Below are positions 8,754 to 16,279 of a DNA stretch of 64,000 nucleotides, piece after piece. Source of the stretch: Opitutaceae bacterium (GTDB lineage Bacteria; Verrucomicrobiota; Verrucomicrobiia; Opitutales; Opitutaceae); contig JAQTYQ010000003.1 in assembly GCA_028688225.1 (NCBI GenBank), positions 1-64,000 on the forward strand, read 5' to 3'. A model generated the notes under the pieces. It saw nothing but the letters and a program-made list of their open reading frames with translations, did not search any database and had not been told where the DNA came from. The number at the start of each line of letters is the position of its first letter. Position 1 is the first letter of the stretch. The translations under genes were made by a program, and so were the position numbers.

Positions 8754-9860
8754 TCAGGGGGGCCTGGCGCCGCCCGCCAGCTGGCCGCACCCGGCGGCGA
8801 TGTCGAGGCCCCGGCGTTGGCGCACCGTGCTGGGCAGGCCATGCCCGGCGAGGATTTCCTGAAAACGCCGCGCGGCATCTCGATCGGAGGGCACGCCGCC
8901 GTAGCCCGCCGTCGGATTGAGCGGAATGAGGTTCACCTGGGCCTGCAGGCCACGCAGGAGGCGGCCGACGGCATGGGCCTGTTCCGGGGTGTCGTTGCGC
9001 CCGGCGATGAGCGTCCATTCGAAAAAGATGCGGCGCTGCTGTTTTTCCACGTAATAGCGGCAGGCCTTGATGAGTTCGGCGAGCGGCCAGCGTGCGGCCA
9101 CCGGCACGAGGGCGGCGCGTTCCGCCTGGGTGGCGGCATGCAGGCTGACGGCGAGCTGGATCGGGCGGGCCTCGTCGGCCAGGCGCACGATGCCGGGAAT
9201 CACGCCGACCGTGCTCAACGTGATGCGCTTCGCGCCGATCGCCGGGCCATTCTGGTCGCGCAGGATGTCCACGGCCCGCATGACCGCCTCGTAGTTGTGC
9301 AGCGGTTCGCCCATGCCCATGAGCACGACATTGCGCAGCCGCTCGTGGCGGGCATGCGGCGAGTCGCTGTCAACCCGGGCCGGCCCCGCCGCTGCGGCGG
9401 GGCCGGCCCGGCGCAACACGCGGCCGATGTGCAACACCTGCGTCACGATCTCGCCGGGCGTGAGGTGGCGGACGAAACCCATCTGGCCGGTGGCGCAGAA
9501 CCCGCAGCCCATCGCGCATCCGGCCTGGCTGCTGATGCAGGCGGTGACGCGTCCGGTGTAGCGCATCAGGACGGTTTCGATGCGGGGGCCGTCGGCGAGC
9601 GCCAGCAGGTATTTGCGCGTGAAACCGTCGGCACTCAGCGTCTCGAGCGCGACCGGCGGCCGGGCGAGTGAAAGCTCCCCTTCGAGCCGCGCGCGCAGCC
9701 GCGCCGGCACCTCCGGCATGGCCGCGAACCGGTCCACGCCGTCGTGGTAGACGTAGCTCCACAACCGCACGGCATGCACCGGGCTGAAATCCCAGGATGC
9801 GACCAGCGCGATGATTTCATCGCGGGTGAGATCATAAAAATGACGCAGCGGGCCGCCCAT
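8754..9860 (-). CDS. rlmN: Radical-SAM 23S rRNA/tRNA adenine C2-methyltransferase
   Basis: RlmN methylates C2 of A2503 in 23S rRNA and A37 of some tRNAs. The motif CAMGCGFCATGQMGF (CxxxCxxC) binds the 4Fe-4S cluster. GMGEPLHNY and the C-terminal Cys in GLDIAAGCGQL, which serves as the mechanistic cysteine, are present. I chose ATG 9860 (MGGPLRHFYDL) over the upstream TTG at 9902. An extra Ala/Pro-rich segment, RAGPAAAAGPARVDSD, interrupts the protein between IGRVL and RLRNVVLMGMGEPL. It is encoded by a near-perfect palindrome at 9375-9411. An RHH-like small gene lies just upstream on the same strand. Confidence 0.95.
   Translation of the reverse strand: MGGPLRHFYDLTRDEIIALVASWDFSPVHAVRLWSYVYHDGVDRFAAMPEVPARLRARLEGELSLARPPVALETLSADGFTRKYLLALADGPRIETVLMRYTGRVTACISSQAGCAMGCGFCATGQMGFVRHLTPGEIVTQVLHIGRVLRRAGPAAAAGPARVDSDSPHARHERLRNVVLMGMGEPLHNYEAVMRAVDILRDQNGPAIGAKRITLSTVGVIPGIVRLADEARPIQLAVSLHAATQAERAALVPVAARWPLAELIKACRYYVEKQQRRIFFEWTLIAGRNDTPEQAHAVGRLLRGLQAQVNLIPLNPTAGYGGVPSDRDAARRFQEILAGHGLPSTVRQRRGLDIAAGCGQLAGGARPP
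9375..9411. repeat. 18-bp-arm palindrome inserted in rlmN
   Basis: Two perfectly complementary 18-bp arms (9375-9392 and 9394-9411) flank a single T. It lies inside rlmN and is translated as an Ala/Pro-rich segment absent from the RlmN sequences I know. The reading frame is preserved. Confidence 0.85.
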
Positions 9861-9938
9861 GGTCGGTGCGGGGGAGCGTGCGACGAAAGCCCGCCGCTTC
9901 AAGCGTCAAGGCAGGGGCGCGTCCGGGCAGCCGGCCGG

Positions 9939-10187
9939 CTACTCGTCGCGCTTGCTTTCGTAGATGTGCACGCCGCGCGCGCTGTCGGCCCAGGGGGGAA
10001 GACCTTCCTGACGGCCGGTCTGAAGGTCGGCGATCTCTTTGCGCACTTCGGCCGCGTGCACGCGGCGCATGATGCAATCAAGACCGGCGTAGACGACAGC
10101 CTCGGGTGTGACGTGCAGCTCCCTGGCCAGACGCTCGATGGGGGCGAACTCCTCCGGGTCGAGATGTAGTTTGATGGTCGGATGCAT
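9939..10187 (-). CDS. Small ribbon-helix-helix-like protein
   Basis: An 82-residue protein with a basic strand-like start (MHPTIKLHLD) followed by two helices (EEFAPIERLARELHVTPEAV, then VYAGLDCIMRRV). This pattern resembles ribbon-helix-helix DNA-binding proteins. The C-terminal half (EIADLQTGRQEGLPPWADSARG) is not recognisable. It sits 78 bp upstream of rlmN on the same strand and could be co-transcribed. It might be a regulator or an orphan antitoxin, but no toxin partner is adjacent. The function is inferred only from the fold pattern. Confidence 0.55.
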   Translation of the reverse strand: MHPTIKLHLDPEEFAPIERLARELHVTPEAVVYAGLDCIMRRVHAAEVRKEIADLQTGRQEGLPPWADSARGVHIYESKRDE

Positions 10188-10250
10188 GGTGCCTTCGTGG
10201 GTTGAAGGTGCGGCGGGGGCGGTCGCACCGGGGTTGGGGTTGAAGGTCGC

Positions 10251-12488
10251 TTACAAAGCGGGCGCGTCGTCAGGATGATCCGGTTCCCGGGCCGGCGTCG
10301 ACTTTGGATCGGTGTCCGCCTCGCCCTGTTTCAGGCGTTCGAGTTCCAGCGGGTGGTCCTCCCGCATCTCGTGCTCGGACACCTGCCCGGTGAGCCAGGC
10401 CAGGCTCATCGGATAGACGTCGGGGTTGAAGATCACGAAGTAAAAATGCCAGACGAGGATTGCGAGCGTGGCGAGGATGGCTTCATAGAAATGGACCGTG
10501 CGGGCGATGTCGAAGCCAAGCTTGGTGAAGAGCCCCATCGAGGTGTTCTCAAACCAAAGGATCGCGCCGGTGGCACCCATGAGCACGGTGCCCCAGATGA
10601 GAGCCCAGTATTCGGCTTTCTCGATGTAACTGAAGCGGTCGAACTTCGGTTTTTCCGGCGCCAGCCGCAGATTGTACTGCAGCACCTTCCACGGGTCGGT
10701 GAGATCGCGCCAGGCCGGCAGGAGGTCGCGGAATAGCCGCCGGCCCTCCGGCGTCAACGCGAGGTAGCTCACGTGCCACAGACCCGCGGCCATGAGCGCT
10801 ACGCCCGCCAGCCGGTGGACCAGACTCCGGGCGGCAAAGGCGCTGTTGCTCAAGCTGCGGATGGCCTCCACCCACCAGGCCTCGGGATAGCGCAGCATGA
10901 AGCCGGTCAGGACGAGCAGGATGAAGCTGATCGCCACCGCGGCGTGCTGCAGGCGCTCGTGCACCGTCATCCGCAGATAGAGCCGGTGCGACGCCGGCTC
11001 CGGCGGGATTTCGCCCTTCTGCAAGGCGAGTTTGCGCAGGAGCTTGCGGACGAAGTCGGTCAGGTTGTGCACCGTCATGCCGCCGATGACCAGGAAGATC
11101 AGGACCAGGTAGAGGTTGGCGATCCAGTAGAGGATCGGGCTCTCGGCGCGCTGGTCGGGACTCGCGTGCACCCGGCCGATCGTGAACCGCTGGTTGGCGC
11201 CGGGATGGCACTGGCCGCAGGTGGCGACCAGATTGTCCTTGGAGACAGTCGAGGTCGGATCGAGGTGCGACTTGATCGCGTGGGAACTATGGCAGCTCGC
11301 GCAGTTGACGACTGTCACCGCGCCGCCGCGGGCGGCCAGCCCATGGTAGCTGTCGGCGAACGTCTGGAAGGAATCGGCGATGAGGCCGTATTTCTTGGTC
11401 AGGCGGACGGAGGCGTGGCAGGAGGCGCACACCTGCTGGGCGACATTCTTGGAATACACCGGAGACGCCGGGTCGGTGTGCGCGCGGATGTCGTGTTCGC
11501 CGTGGCAGGTCGTGCAGACCGGAGAGTCAAGGTTGCCCTTGTGGAGCGCGGCGGCGTGGACGCTCGACTCGAATTCCGTGGCGATCGGCTCATGGCATTT
11601 GGCGCAGGTTGCGGGGATTTGCTGTTTATTGACGCGCGAGCCGGCGACCATGGCCAGGTTCATCTGGTGGCTGCCGTGACAGTCGACGCAGTTGGCGGCT
11701 TTGACCTCGCCACGGGCCAGGGCGGCGCCGTGCACGCTGTGCTCGAAGGATGTCACAAAACGGGTGCCCAGGAGCGTCTGGCTGGCGACCGCTGATTTCT
11801 CGAGATGGCAGGATTCGCAGAGGGCGACCTGCGCGAGTTTCAGATCAATGCCGGGCCGGCCGGGTGCAGGGCTGGCAATGGCTTTCCGGTGGCAGGTGAG
11901 GCAGGTGGGAGCGTCCGGGGTGGAGGCGACCAGGGCGTGGCCATGGGCGGAGGCCAGAAACTGATCGCGGGCCGGCCGGTGGCAGCGGCCGCAGGCTTCC
12001 GTCTGCTGGGCGGGGGTGAAGGGAAAGTCGGCGGATTGGATGCGCGCCACGGCGTGCGTGCCATGGCAGGCGGTGCAGGCGGTGTCTTCACCCGGCGGCA
12101 TCGGCGTGAGGGCCAACCGCGGGTGAAAGGCATGTTTGCGTCCGGTGTTCTCGTGGCAGGACGCGCAGTCGACGGGGGTGAGCGGGCTTTTGTGCGGAAG
12201 GTTGTCGGCGTCGATGCCCTCATGGCAATCGGCGCACTCGAGCGAACTGTGCGCGGATCGGGCCAAAGCGGTCTGGTCGGCAAAAAGCGACACCATGCGA
12301 CCGGCCTTCTGCATGGTAAGTTTGGCATCGCGATGGCACTCGAGGCAGGCGGCGGAAGCCGCCGCCGGTTCATCGCCGCGCCCGGGTCCCGCGATCAACA
12401 GACACCCGGCCCCCAGCAGCAACGCCCGCCATCCCCGGATCAGGCTGACCCGGCGCAGCAGAAGGAAAACGGTCGTTGCGGGCGTCAT
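10251..12488 (-). CDS. CbcL-like fusion: 13-heme cytochrome c plus membrane cytochrome b
   Basis: A 745-residue protein with a signal peptide (RRVSLIRGWRALLLGAGCL), then 13 CxxCH heme-c motifs (CLECH, CADCH, CASCH, CTACH, CGRCH, CLTCH, CESCH, CVDCH, CAKCH, CTTCH, CASCH, CASCH, CGQCH) over about residues 40-410. The C-terminal half has about five membrane helices with His residues, as in HydC/FdnI-type cytochrome b. The architecture equals Geobacter CbcL, an inner-membrane quinol oxidoreductase feeding periplasmic electron carriers. A comparable role here is inference. ATG 12488 is preferred because it lies 15 bp below a promoter block shared with the divergent paralogue; upstream ATGs at 12518/12515 lie inside that block. 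Confidence 0.88.
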   Translation of the reverse strand: MTPATTVFLLLRRVSLIRGWRALLLGAGCLLIAGPGRGDEPAAASAACLECHRDAKLTMQKAGRMVSLFADQTALARSAHSSLECADCHEGIDADNLPHKSPLTPVDCASCHENTGRKHAFHPRLALTPMPPGEDTACTACHGTHAVARIQSADFPFTPAQQTEACGRCHRPARDQFLASAHGHALVASTPDAPTCLTCHRKAIASPAPGRPGIDLKLAQVALCESCHLEKSAVASQTLLGTRFVTSFEHSVHGAALARGEVKAANCVDCHGSHQMNLAMVAGSRVNKQQIPATCAKCHEPIATEFESSVHAAALHKGNLDSPVCTTCHGEHDIRAHTDPASPVYSKNVAQQVCASCHASVRLTKKYGLIADSFQTFADSYHGLAARGGAVTVVNCASCHSSHAIKSHLDPTSTVSKDNLVATCGQCHPGANQRFTIGRVHASPDQRAESPILYWIANLYLVLIFLVIGGMTVHNLTDFVRKLLRKLALQKGEIPPEPASHRLYLRMTVHERLQHAAVAISFILLVLTGFMLRYPEAWWVEAIRSLSNSAFAARSLVHRLAGVALMAAGLWHVSYLALTPEGRRLFRDLLPAWRDLTDPWKVLQYNLRLAPEKPKFDRFSYIEKAEYWALIWGTVLMGATGAILWFENTSMGLFTKLGFDIARTVHFYEAILATLAILVWHFYFVIFNPDVYPMSLAWLTGQVSEHEMREDHPLELERLKQGEADTDPKSTPAREPDHPDDAPAL

Positions 12489-12503
12489 GCGCGAGGGGGG
12501 AAA

Positions 12504-12549
12504 ATCTGCCGGCATCATAGCGGGAACGGCCCCGACCGACACCGCATGG
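12504..12549 (-). promoter_or_regulatory. Bipartite promoter copy for the 13-heme cytochrome gene
   Basis: Read on the minus strand, a 14-bp block (CCATGCGGTGTCGG, 12549-12536), an 11-bp unconserved spacer and a 21-bp block starting CCCGCTATGATGCC (12524-12504). Both blocks recur identically, with the same 11-bp spacing, in front of the divergent gene. TATGAT looks like a -10 element and would place transcription start just ahead of ATG 12488. The upstream block would be a -35 or activator site. Confidence 0.7.
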
Positions 12550-12607
12550 TTTGACCGATCATGGGCGTTTCTTGCTCAGATGCGCCGCGGGCGCGCCTCC
12601 GCAAAAG

Positions 12608-12636
12608 ATGCCCATTCTCCGCGCAAAATATGCCCA
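12608..12636 (+). promoter_or_regulatory. Direct repeat ATGCCCA between the divergent cytochrome genes
   Basis: ATGCCCA occurs at 12608-12614 and 12630-12636, 22 bp apart or about two helical turns, just upstream of the plus-strand promoter copy. A related GCCCATGATC occurs at the matching place of the minus copy. This could be a regulator binding site, from spacing alone. Confidence 0.35.
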
Positions 12637-12648
12637 GCATCCGTCAAC

Positions 12649-12694
12649 CCATGCGGTGTCGGCTGCTCCGGAGCCCGCTATGATGCCGGCAGAT
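12649..12694 (+). promoter_or_regulatory. Bipartite promoter copy for the 11-heme cytochrome gene
   Basis: Same two blocks as the minus-strand copy: CCATGCGGTGTCGG at 12649-12662, an 11-bp divergent spacer, and the 21-bp block at 12674-12694 with TATGAT at 12679-12684. ATG 12708 follows by 13 bp, mirroring the 15 bp on the other side. In this orientation the ATGATG inside the block is out of frame with the gene, so conservation is not due to coding. Confidence 0.7.
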
Positions 12695-12707
12695 CAAAAG
12701 CTTGCCC

Positions 12708-14867
12708 ATGGCGTCGGACCTGATCGCTCTCCTGCTGCCGCCCCGGATGCATATTGCCGGGTGGGCCGGCCGGTTGTTGCTCGGAGGGGCATGCCTGGCG
12801 GCCGCGGGAGTCTTGCGTGCCACGCAAATCGTTCCGAACAGCGAGTGCCTGGATTGCCACGAGGCGGAACCGCTGCCCAAGAGCCAAGGCGGTCCGGAGA
12901 AGTTCACCGGCGTGAGGCCTGAATTTTTCCAGAAATCCGTTCACGGGAAGCTGAATTGCGTCGACTGCCACGCGGGCATCACGGAGACACCCCATCCTTC
13001 GAAGCTCCCGCCCGCGCAGTGCGCCACCTGCCACGAGGCGCAGAGCCGGACCTACGCCGCCAGCATCCACGGCGTCAGCCACACGATGGGGGCATCAGGC
13101 GCGGCGACCTGTGCCAGCTGTCACGGCACGCATGAAATGGTGCCGGTGAAGCAGCTCGATTCGCCGGTCTTCAAGCTCAACCTCCCGCAGACCTGCGCCA
13201 CCTGCCATAGCAACCGGGGTCTGACGGAGGAATACCGCATCCCCAATCCGGAGGCCCCGGCCCACTATCGCGACAGTATCCACGGCCGCGCCCTTTTGCA
13301 GATGGGGCTGATCATCGCCCCCTCCTGCAACAACTGCCACGGCGTGCACGACATCAAGCGCAGCGTCGACAAGGACTCGCACACCAACCACGCCCACGTT
13401 GCCGGGACCTGCGGCCAGTGCCACCTCGGCATCGAGCAGGTCTACAACCAGAGCGTGCACGGCCAGCTGCTCGCCCAGGGCGACCGCCGCGGGCCGGTCT
13501 GCTCCGACTGCCATTCGGCGCACGAGATCGAGAAGCCCGCCAGCGCCCATTTCAAGTCGCTCAGCGACCGGCGCTGCGGCCGCTGTCACGAGGACCGGCT
13601 CGCCCACTACCGCGAGACCTATCACGGCAAGGCCATGGCCCTGGGCCGGCCCAATGTCGCCGCGGATGTCGCCGCCTGTTACGACTGTCACGGTCATCAT
13701 GACGTGTTCCCGGTGAGCGACCCCCGGTCGCGCCTTTCCCAGGAGCGCATCGTCGGCACCTGCCAGCAGTGCCATGCCGGCGTGGGCGTCAAGTTCACCA
13801 CCTACCAGCCGCACGCCAACCCGCTCGACAAGGCCAATTATCCGTTGCTCAACAAGGTCTTCCTCTTCATGACGGCGCTGCTCGTCGGCGTGTTTGCCTT
13901 CTTCGGCGTGCACACGCTCTTCTGGCTCGTCCGGTCCGTCTATCTCTTCCTGCATGACTCCAAGGCGTTCCGGGAGGCCAAGGTCCAGGTGCACGCGGAT
14001 GACGAGCAGTTCACGCGCTTCACGCCGTTCGAGCGGTTCCTGCACCTCATGGTCGTGACGAGCTTCCTGCTGCTGGTCATCACCGGCATGCCGTTGAAGT
14101 TTTACTACACCGACTGGGCAAGGACGATCTTCAATCTGATCGGCGGAGCCGACGTGGCGCGCTCGCTGCACCATTTCGGGGCGCTGGTCACCTTTGCCTA
14201 TTTCGGGCTCCACGTGGGCGAACTGGCCGGGACGCTGTGGCGCCGCCGCCAGTCCCTGCGCGATCCTGCCACCGGCCGGCTGAAACTGCGCCGGGCCTGG
14301 ACGGCGGTGTTCGGCCCCGACTCGATGGTGCCGTCGTTCCAGGACTGGCGCGACTTCATCGCGCACCAGAAATGGTTCTTCGGCAAGGGCCCGCGGCCGC
14401 AGTTCGACCGCTGGACCTACTGGGAGCGGTTTGACTACTTCGCCGTGTTCTGGGGCATCTTCGCCATCGGCGTCTCCGGCCTGATCATGTGGTTCCCCAA
14501 GTTCTTCACGCTTTTCCTGCCCGGCTGGATCATCAACATCGCGCTGGTGGTGCACTCCGACGAGGCGCTGCTCGCCGCCGGCTTCATCTTCACCTTCCAC
14601 TTCTTCAACACCCATTTCCGCATCGAGAAGTTCCCGATGGACACGGTCATCTTCTCCGGCCGCATTTCGAAGACGGAATTGCTGCACGAGCGGAAGCGCT
14701 GGCACGACCGGCTCGTGGCCGAGGGCCGGCTCGAGGAGTACCGCGTGAAGGACGACTGGGAGGGCCGCAAGAAGATCGCCAAGGGCTTCGGCTTCCTCTT
14801 CTTCGGCACCGGGCTGGTGCTCCTCGCCCTCATCGTCTACGCGATGCTGTCACGGCTGCTGCATTAG
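12708..14867 (+). CDS. CbcL-like fusion: 11-heme cytochrome c plus membrane cytochrome b
   Basis: A 719-residue paralogue of the divergent gene. After a signal peptide (WAGRLLLGGACLAAAGVL) come 11 CxxCH motifs (CLDCH, CVDCH, CATCH, CASCH, CATCH, CNNCH, CGQCH, CSDCH, CGRCH, CYDCH, CQQCH) over about residues 45-355. A membrane cytochrome b module of about five helices follows, with conserved-looking His residues (FLHLMVVTSFLLLVITGMPL, SLHHFGALVTFAYFGLHVGE, VVHSDEALLAAGFIFTFHFF). It probably moves electrons between the quinone pool and periplasmic acceptors. The two genes differ in heme number, so they may serve different potentials or directions. Co-regulation is suggested by the shared promoter blocks. 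Confidence 0.88.
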   Translation: MASDLIALLLPPRMHIAGWAGRLLLGGACLAAAGVLRATQIVPNSECLDCHEAEPLPKSQGGPEKFTGVRPEFFQKSVHGKLNCVDCHAGITETPHPSKLPPAQCATCHEAQSRTYAASIHGVSHTMGASGAATCASCHGTHEMVPVKQLDSPVFKLNLPQTCATCHSNRGLTEEYRIPNPEAPAHYRDSIHGRALLQMGLIIAPSCNNCHGVHDIKRSVDKDSHTNHAHVAGTCGQCHLGIEQVYNQSVHGQLLAQGDRRGPVCSDCHSAHEIEKPASAHFKSLSDRRCGRCHEDRLAHYRETYHGKAMALGRPNVAADVAACYDCHGHHDVFPVSDPRSRLSQERIVGTCQQCHAGVGVKFTTYQPHANPLDKANYPLLNKVFLFMTALLVGVFAFFGVHTLFWLVRSVYLFLHDSKAFREAKVQVHADDEQFTRFTPFERFLHLMVVTSFLLLVITGMPLKFYYTDWARTIFNLIGGADVARSLHHFGALVTFAYFGLHVGELAGTLWRRRQSLRDPATGRLKLRRAWTAVFGPDSMVPSFQDWRDFIAHQKWFFGKGPRPQFDRWTYWERFDYFAVFWGIFAIGVSGLIMWFPKFFTLFLPGWIINIALVVHSDEALLAAGFIFTFHFFNTHFRIEKFPMDTVIFSGRISKTELLHERKRWHDRLVAEGRLEEYRVKDDWEGRKKIAKGFGFLFFGTGLVLLALIVYAMLSRLLH

Positions 14868-14904
14868 CCGGCAGCCCTTGCGGTCCCGGCCTGAGGCCCT
14901 GTTT

Positions 14905-14930
14905 CTGGAGACGCGACGCCCTCGTCGCGT
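14905..14930. repeat. Family B hairpin, intergenic copy
   Basis: CTGGAG followed by perfect 8-bp arms ACGCGACG and CGTCGCGT around a CCCT loop. The same layout (CTGGAG, 8-bp arms, 4-nt loop) occurs inside rlmD at 22475-22500, and a looser relative at 19816-19840. More GC-rich palindromic sequence fills the rest of the 163-bp gap up to marC. Confidence 0.75.
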
Positions 14931-15030
14931 GTTCCCTCTGAAGCGGCGATCTGACTTCACCGCGCCAGCGATGGCGAGGCGGCGCCCGCCGGGCGCCAAG
15001 TGGGTCTCGACCCGGGAACCGCTTCCGTCT

Positions 15031-15621
15031 ATGCCTCGGGCCATGCCTGAGACCCTGACCAATTTTCTCAAGGCGTTCATTCCGCTGTTCGTGGCCATCG
15101 ACCCCATCGGGTTGGCGGCGATATTTCTCGCGCTCGGGCGGGGCGTGGCGCCCGCGGCCCGGCAGCGCATCGCCTGGCAGGCCACGGTGACGGGCGGCGT
15201 GGTGGCCCTCGGGTTTCTGTTCCTCGGGCAGAACGTCTTTGCCGCCGTCGGGGTCTCCGTGAAGGACTTCCAGATCGCGGGTGGACTCATCCTTTTCATC
15301 CTGGCGGCGCGCGACCTGATCCAGCCGGAGGGCGCGCCGGTGCAGCTGCCGGAGGATTTCGGCATCGTGCCGCTCGGCATGCCGCTCATCGCCGGTCCGG
15401 CGCTGATCACCACGCTGCTGCTGCTCGTGCAGACGCAGGGCATGCCGGTGACGCTGGCGGCACTGGCGGTAAACCTGGTGCTCGTGGCGCTGGCCTTCAT
15501 CGGCAGCGAGTGGCTGGGCCGCCGGATCGGCCAGATGGGCCTGCGCGCCATCTCCAAGATCATCTCGATGCTGCTCGCCGCCATCGCGGTGGCGATGATC
15601 CGCCGCGGCCTGGCGGGATGA
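15031..15621 (+). CDS. MarC-family integral membrane protein
   Basis: A six-helix membrane protein of the MarC/UPF0056 family, about 196 residues from ATG 15031 or 192 from ATG 15043 (MPETLTNFLKAF). Recognisable are FIPLFVAIDPIGLAAIFLAL at the N-terminus, DFQIAGGLILFILAARDL, and PLGMPLIAGPALITTLLLL. The family's transport role is unresolved. Neither start has a strong ribosome-binding site. It follows the 11-heme cytochrome by 163 bp of repeat-rich sequence, so a functional link is not implied. Confidence 0.88.
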   Translation: MPRAMPETLTNFLKAFIPLFVAIDPIGLAAIFLALGRGVAPAARQRIAWQATVTGGVVALGFLFLGQNVFAAVGVSVKDFQIAGGLILFILAARDLIQPEGAPVQLPEDFGIVPLGMPLIAGPALITTLLLLVQTQGMPVTLAALAVNLVLVALAFIGSEWLGRRIGQMGLRAISKIISMLLAAIAVAMIRRGLAG

Positions 15622-15645
15622 GTATTTTTACCACCAATGGCACCG

Positions 15646-15702
15646 ATGCCCGCGGATAATCTGGTGCACCGGGAGCTGAGCGAGACGATCGTCGGCGCAT
15701 CG
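15646..15702 (+). pseudogene. Remnant of a GxxExxY-protein gene (N-terminal 18 codons)
   Basis: ATG 15646 opens MPADNLVHRELSETIVGA, which matches the start of GxxExxY proteins (LVHRELSETIVGAAIEVHR in my memory of the family). It then breaks into unrelated sequence with a stop soon after. Only this fragment remains. The function of the family is unknown. Confidence 0.5.
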
Positions 15703-16279
15703 AGGAGACGCACACGCGCATAGCTCCCTTCGGCTGGTTGAATTCTTGAGGAGGCGACTTTGTCAAAAGCTAGATTGGCCGGAAGAAGAGCTGGTTCGGG
15801 AGTTTGGGAAGTGGTTTGGCACTCGGTTGATGCCCGACACTGCGCTGCGGACAGAAAGCCCGGCCCGGGGGTAGGCGAAATATGAGCGATCCAGTGTTGG
15901 TTACCTGCGGCCGGCCCCGGCAAAACCCAGCCATTTCGACCGCCGTGTCCCCAGTGGGCTGGCGCAGCCTGTGCGAACCATTGCGGGCCGCCGCCATTGA
16001 CCAGACCGGCCTGCAAGCCGGCCTTTCCAGTAGCTGATGGTGTCGCCGGAGTGTGTGAGGGGGTCGTCCAACACCTCGATGCCAAGCCGGCCGAATCTGG
16101 CGACAATCTCGTGATGCTCGTGCCGCCGGACGATGGACCTTTTTAACGCACAGGTGCACGAGTCCACTCCAGACTTACCTGGATGTGGCCCATCTTGCCA
16201 GTCGCGGCGAAGAGGCAGCCGAGGCGGTCTTGACGCAGGTCTTGAAACCAGCGTGAGGCGAAAGGATTGATCTGATCTT
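15703..16279. other. Decayed accessory stretch, no intact gene
   Basis: About 580 bp holding only protein-like fragments. On the plus strand 15731-15874 reads KLDWPEEELVREFGKWFG and stops. On the minus strand about 16010-16145 reads RRHEHHEIVARFGRLGIEVL and continues a little before losing sense. Neither has an intact start or a recognised family. A small hairpin CCGGCCTGCAAGCCGG sits near 16007-16022. I read this as broken genes from past insertions. Confidence 0.45.

Noticed and set aside
14850-16106. 418-codon minus-strand open frame across marC and the following gap
   Set aside because: It is antisense to marC for most of its length, Ser/Arg-rich, and lacks any motif.
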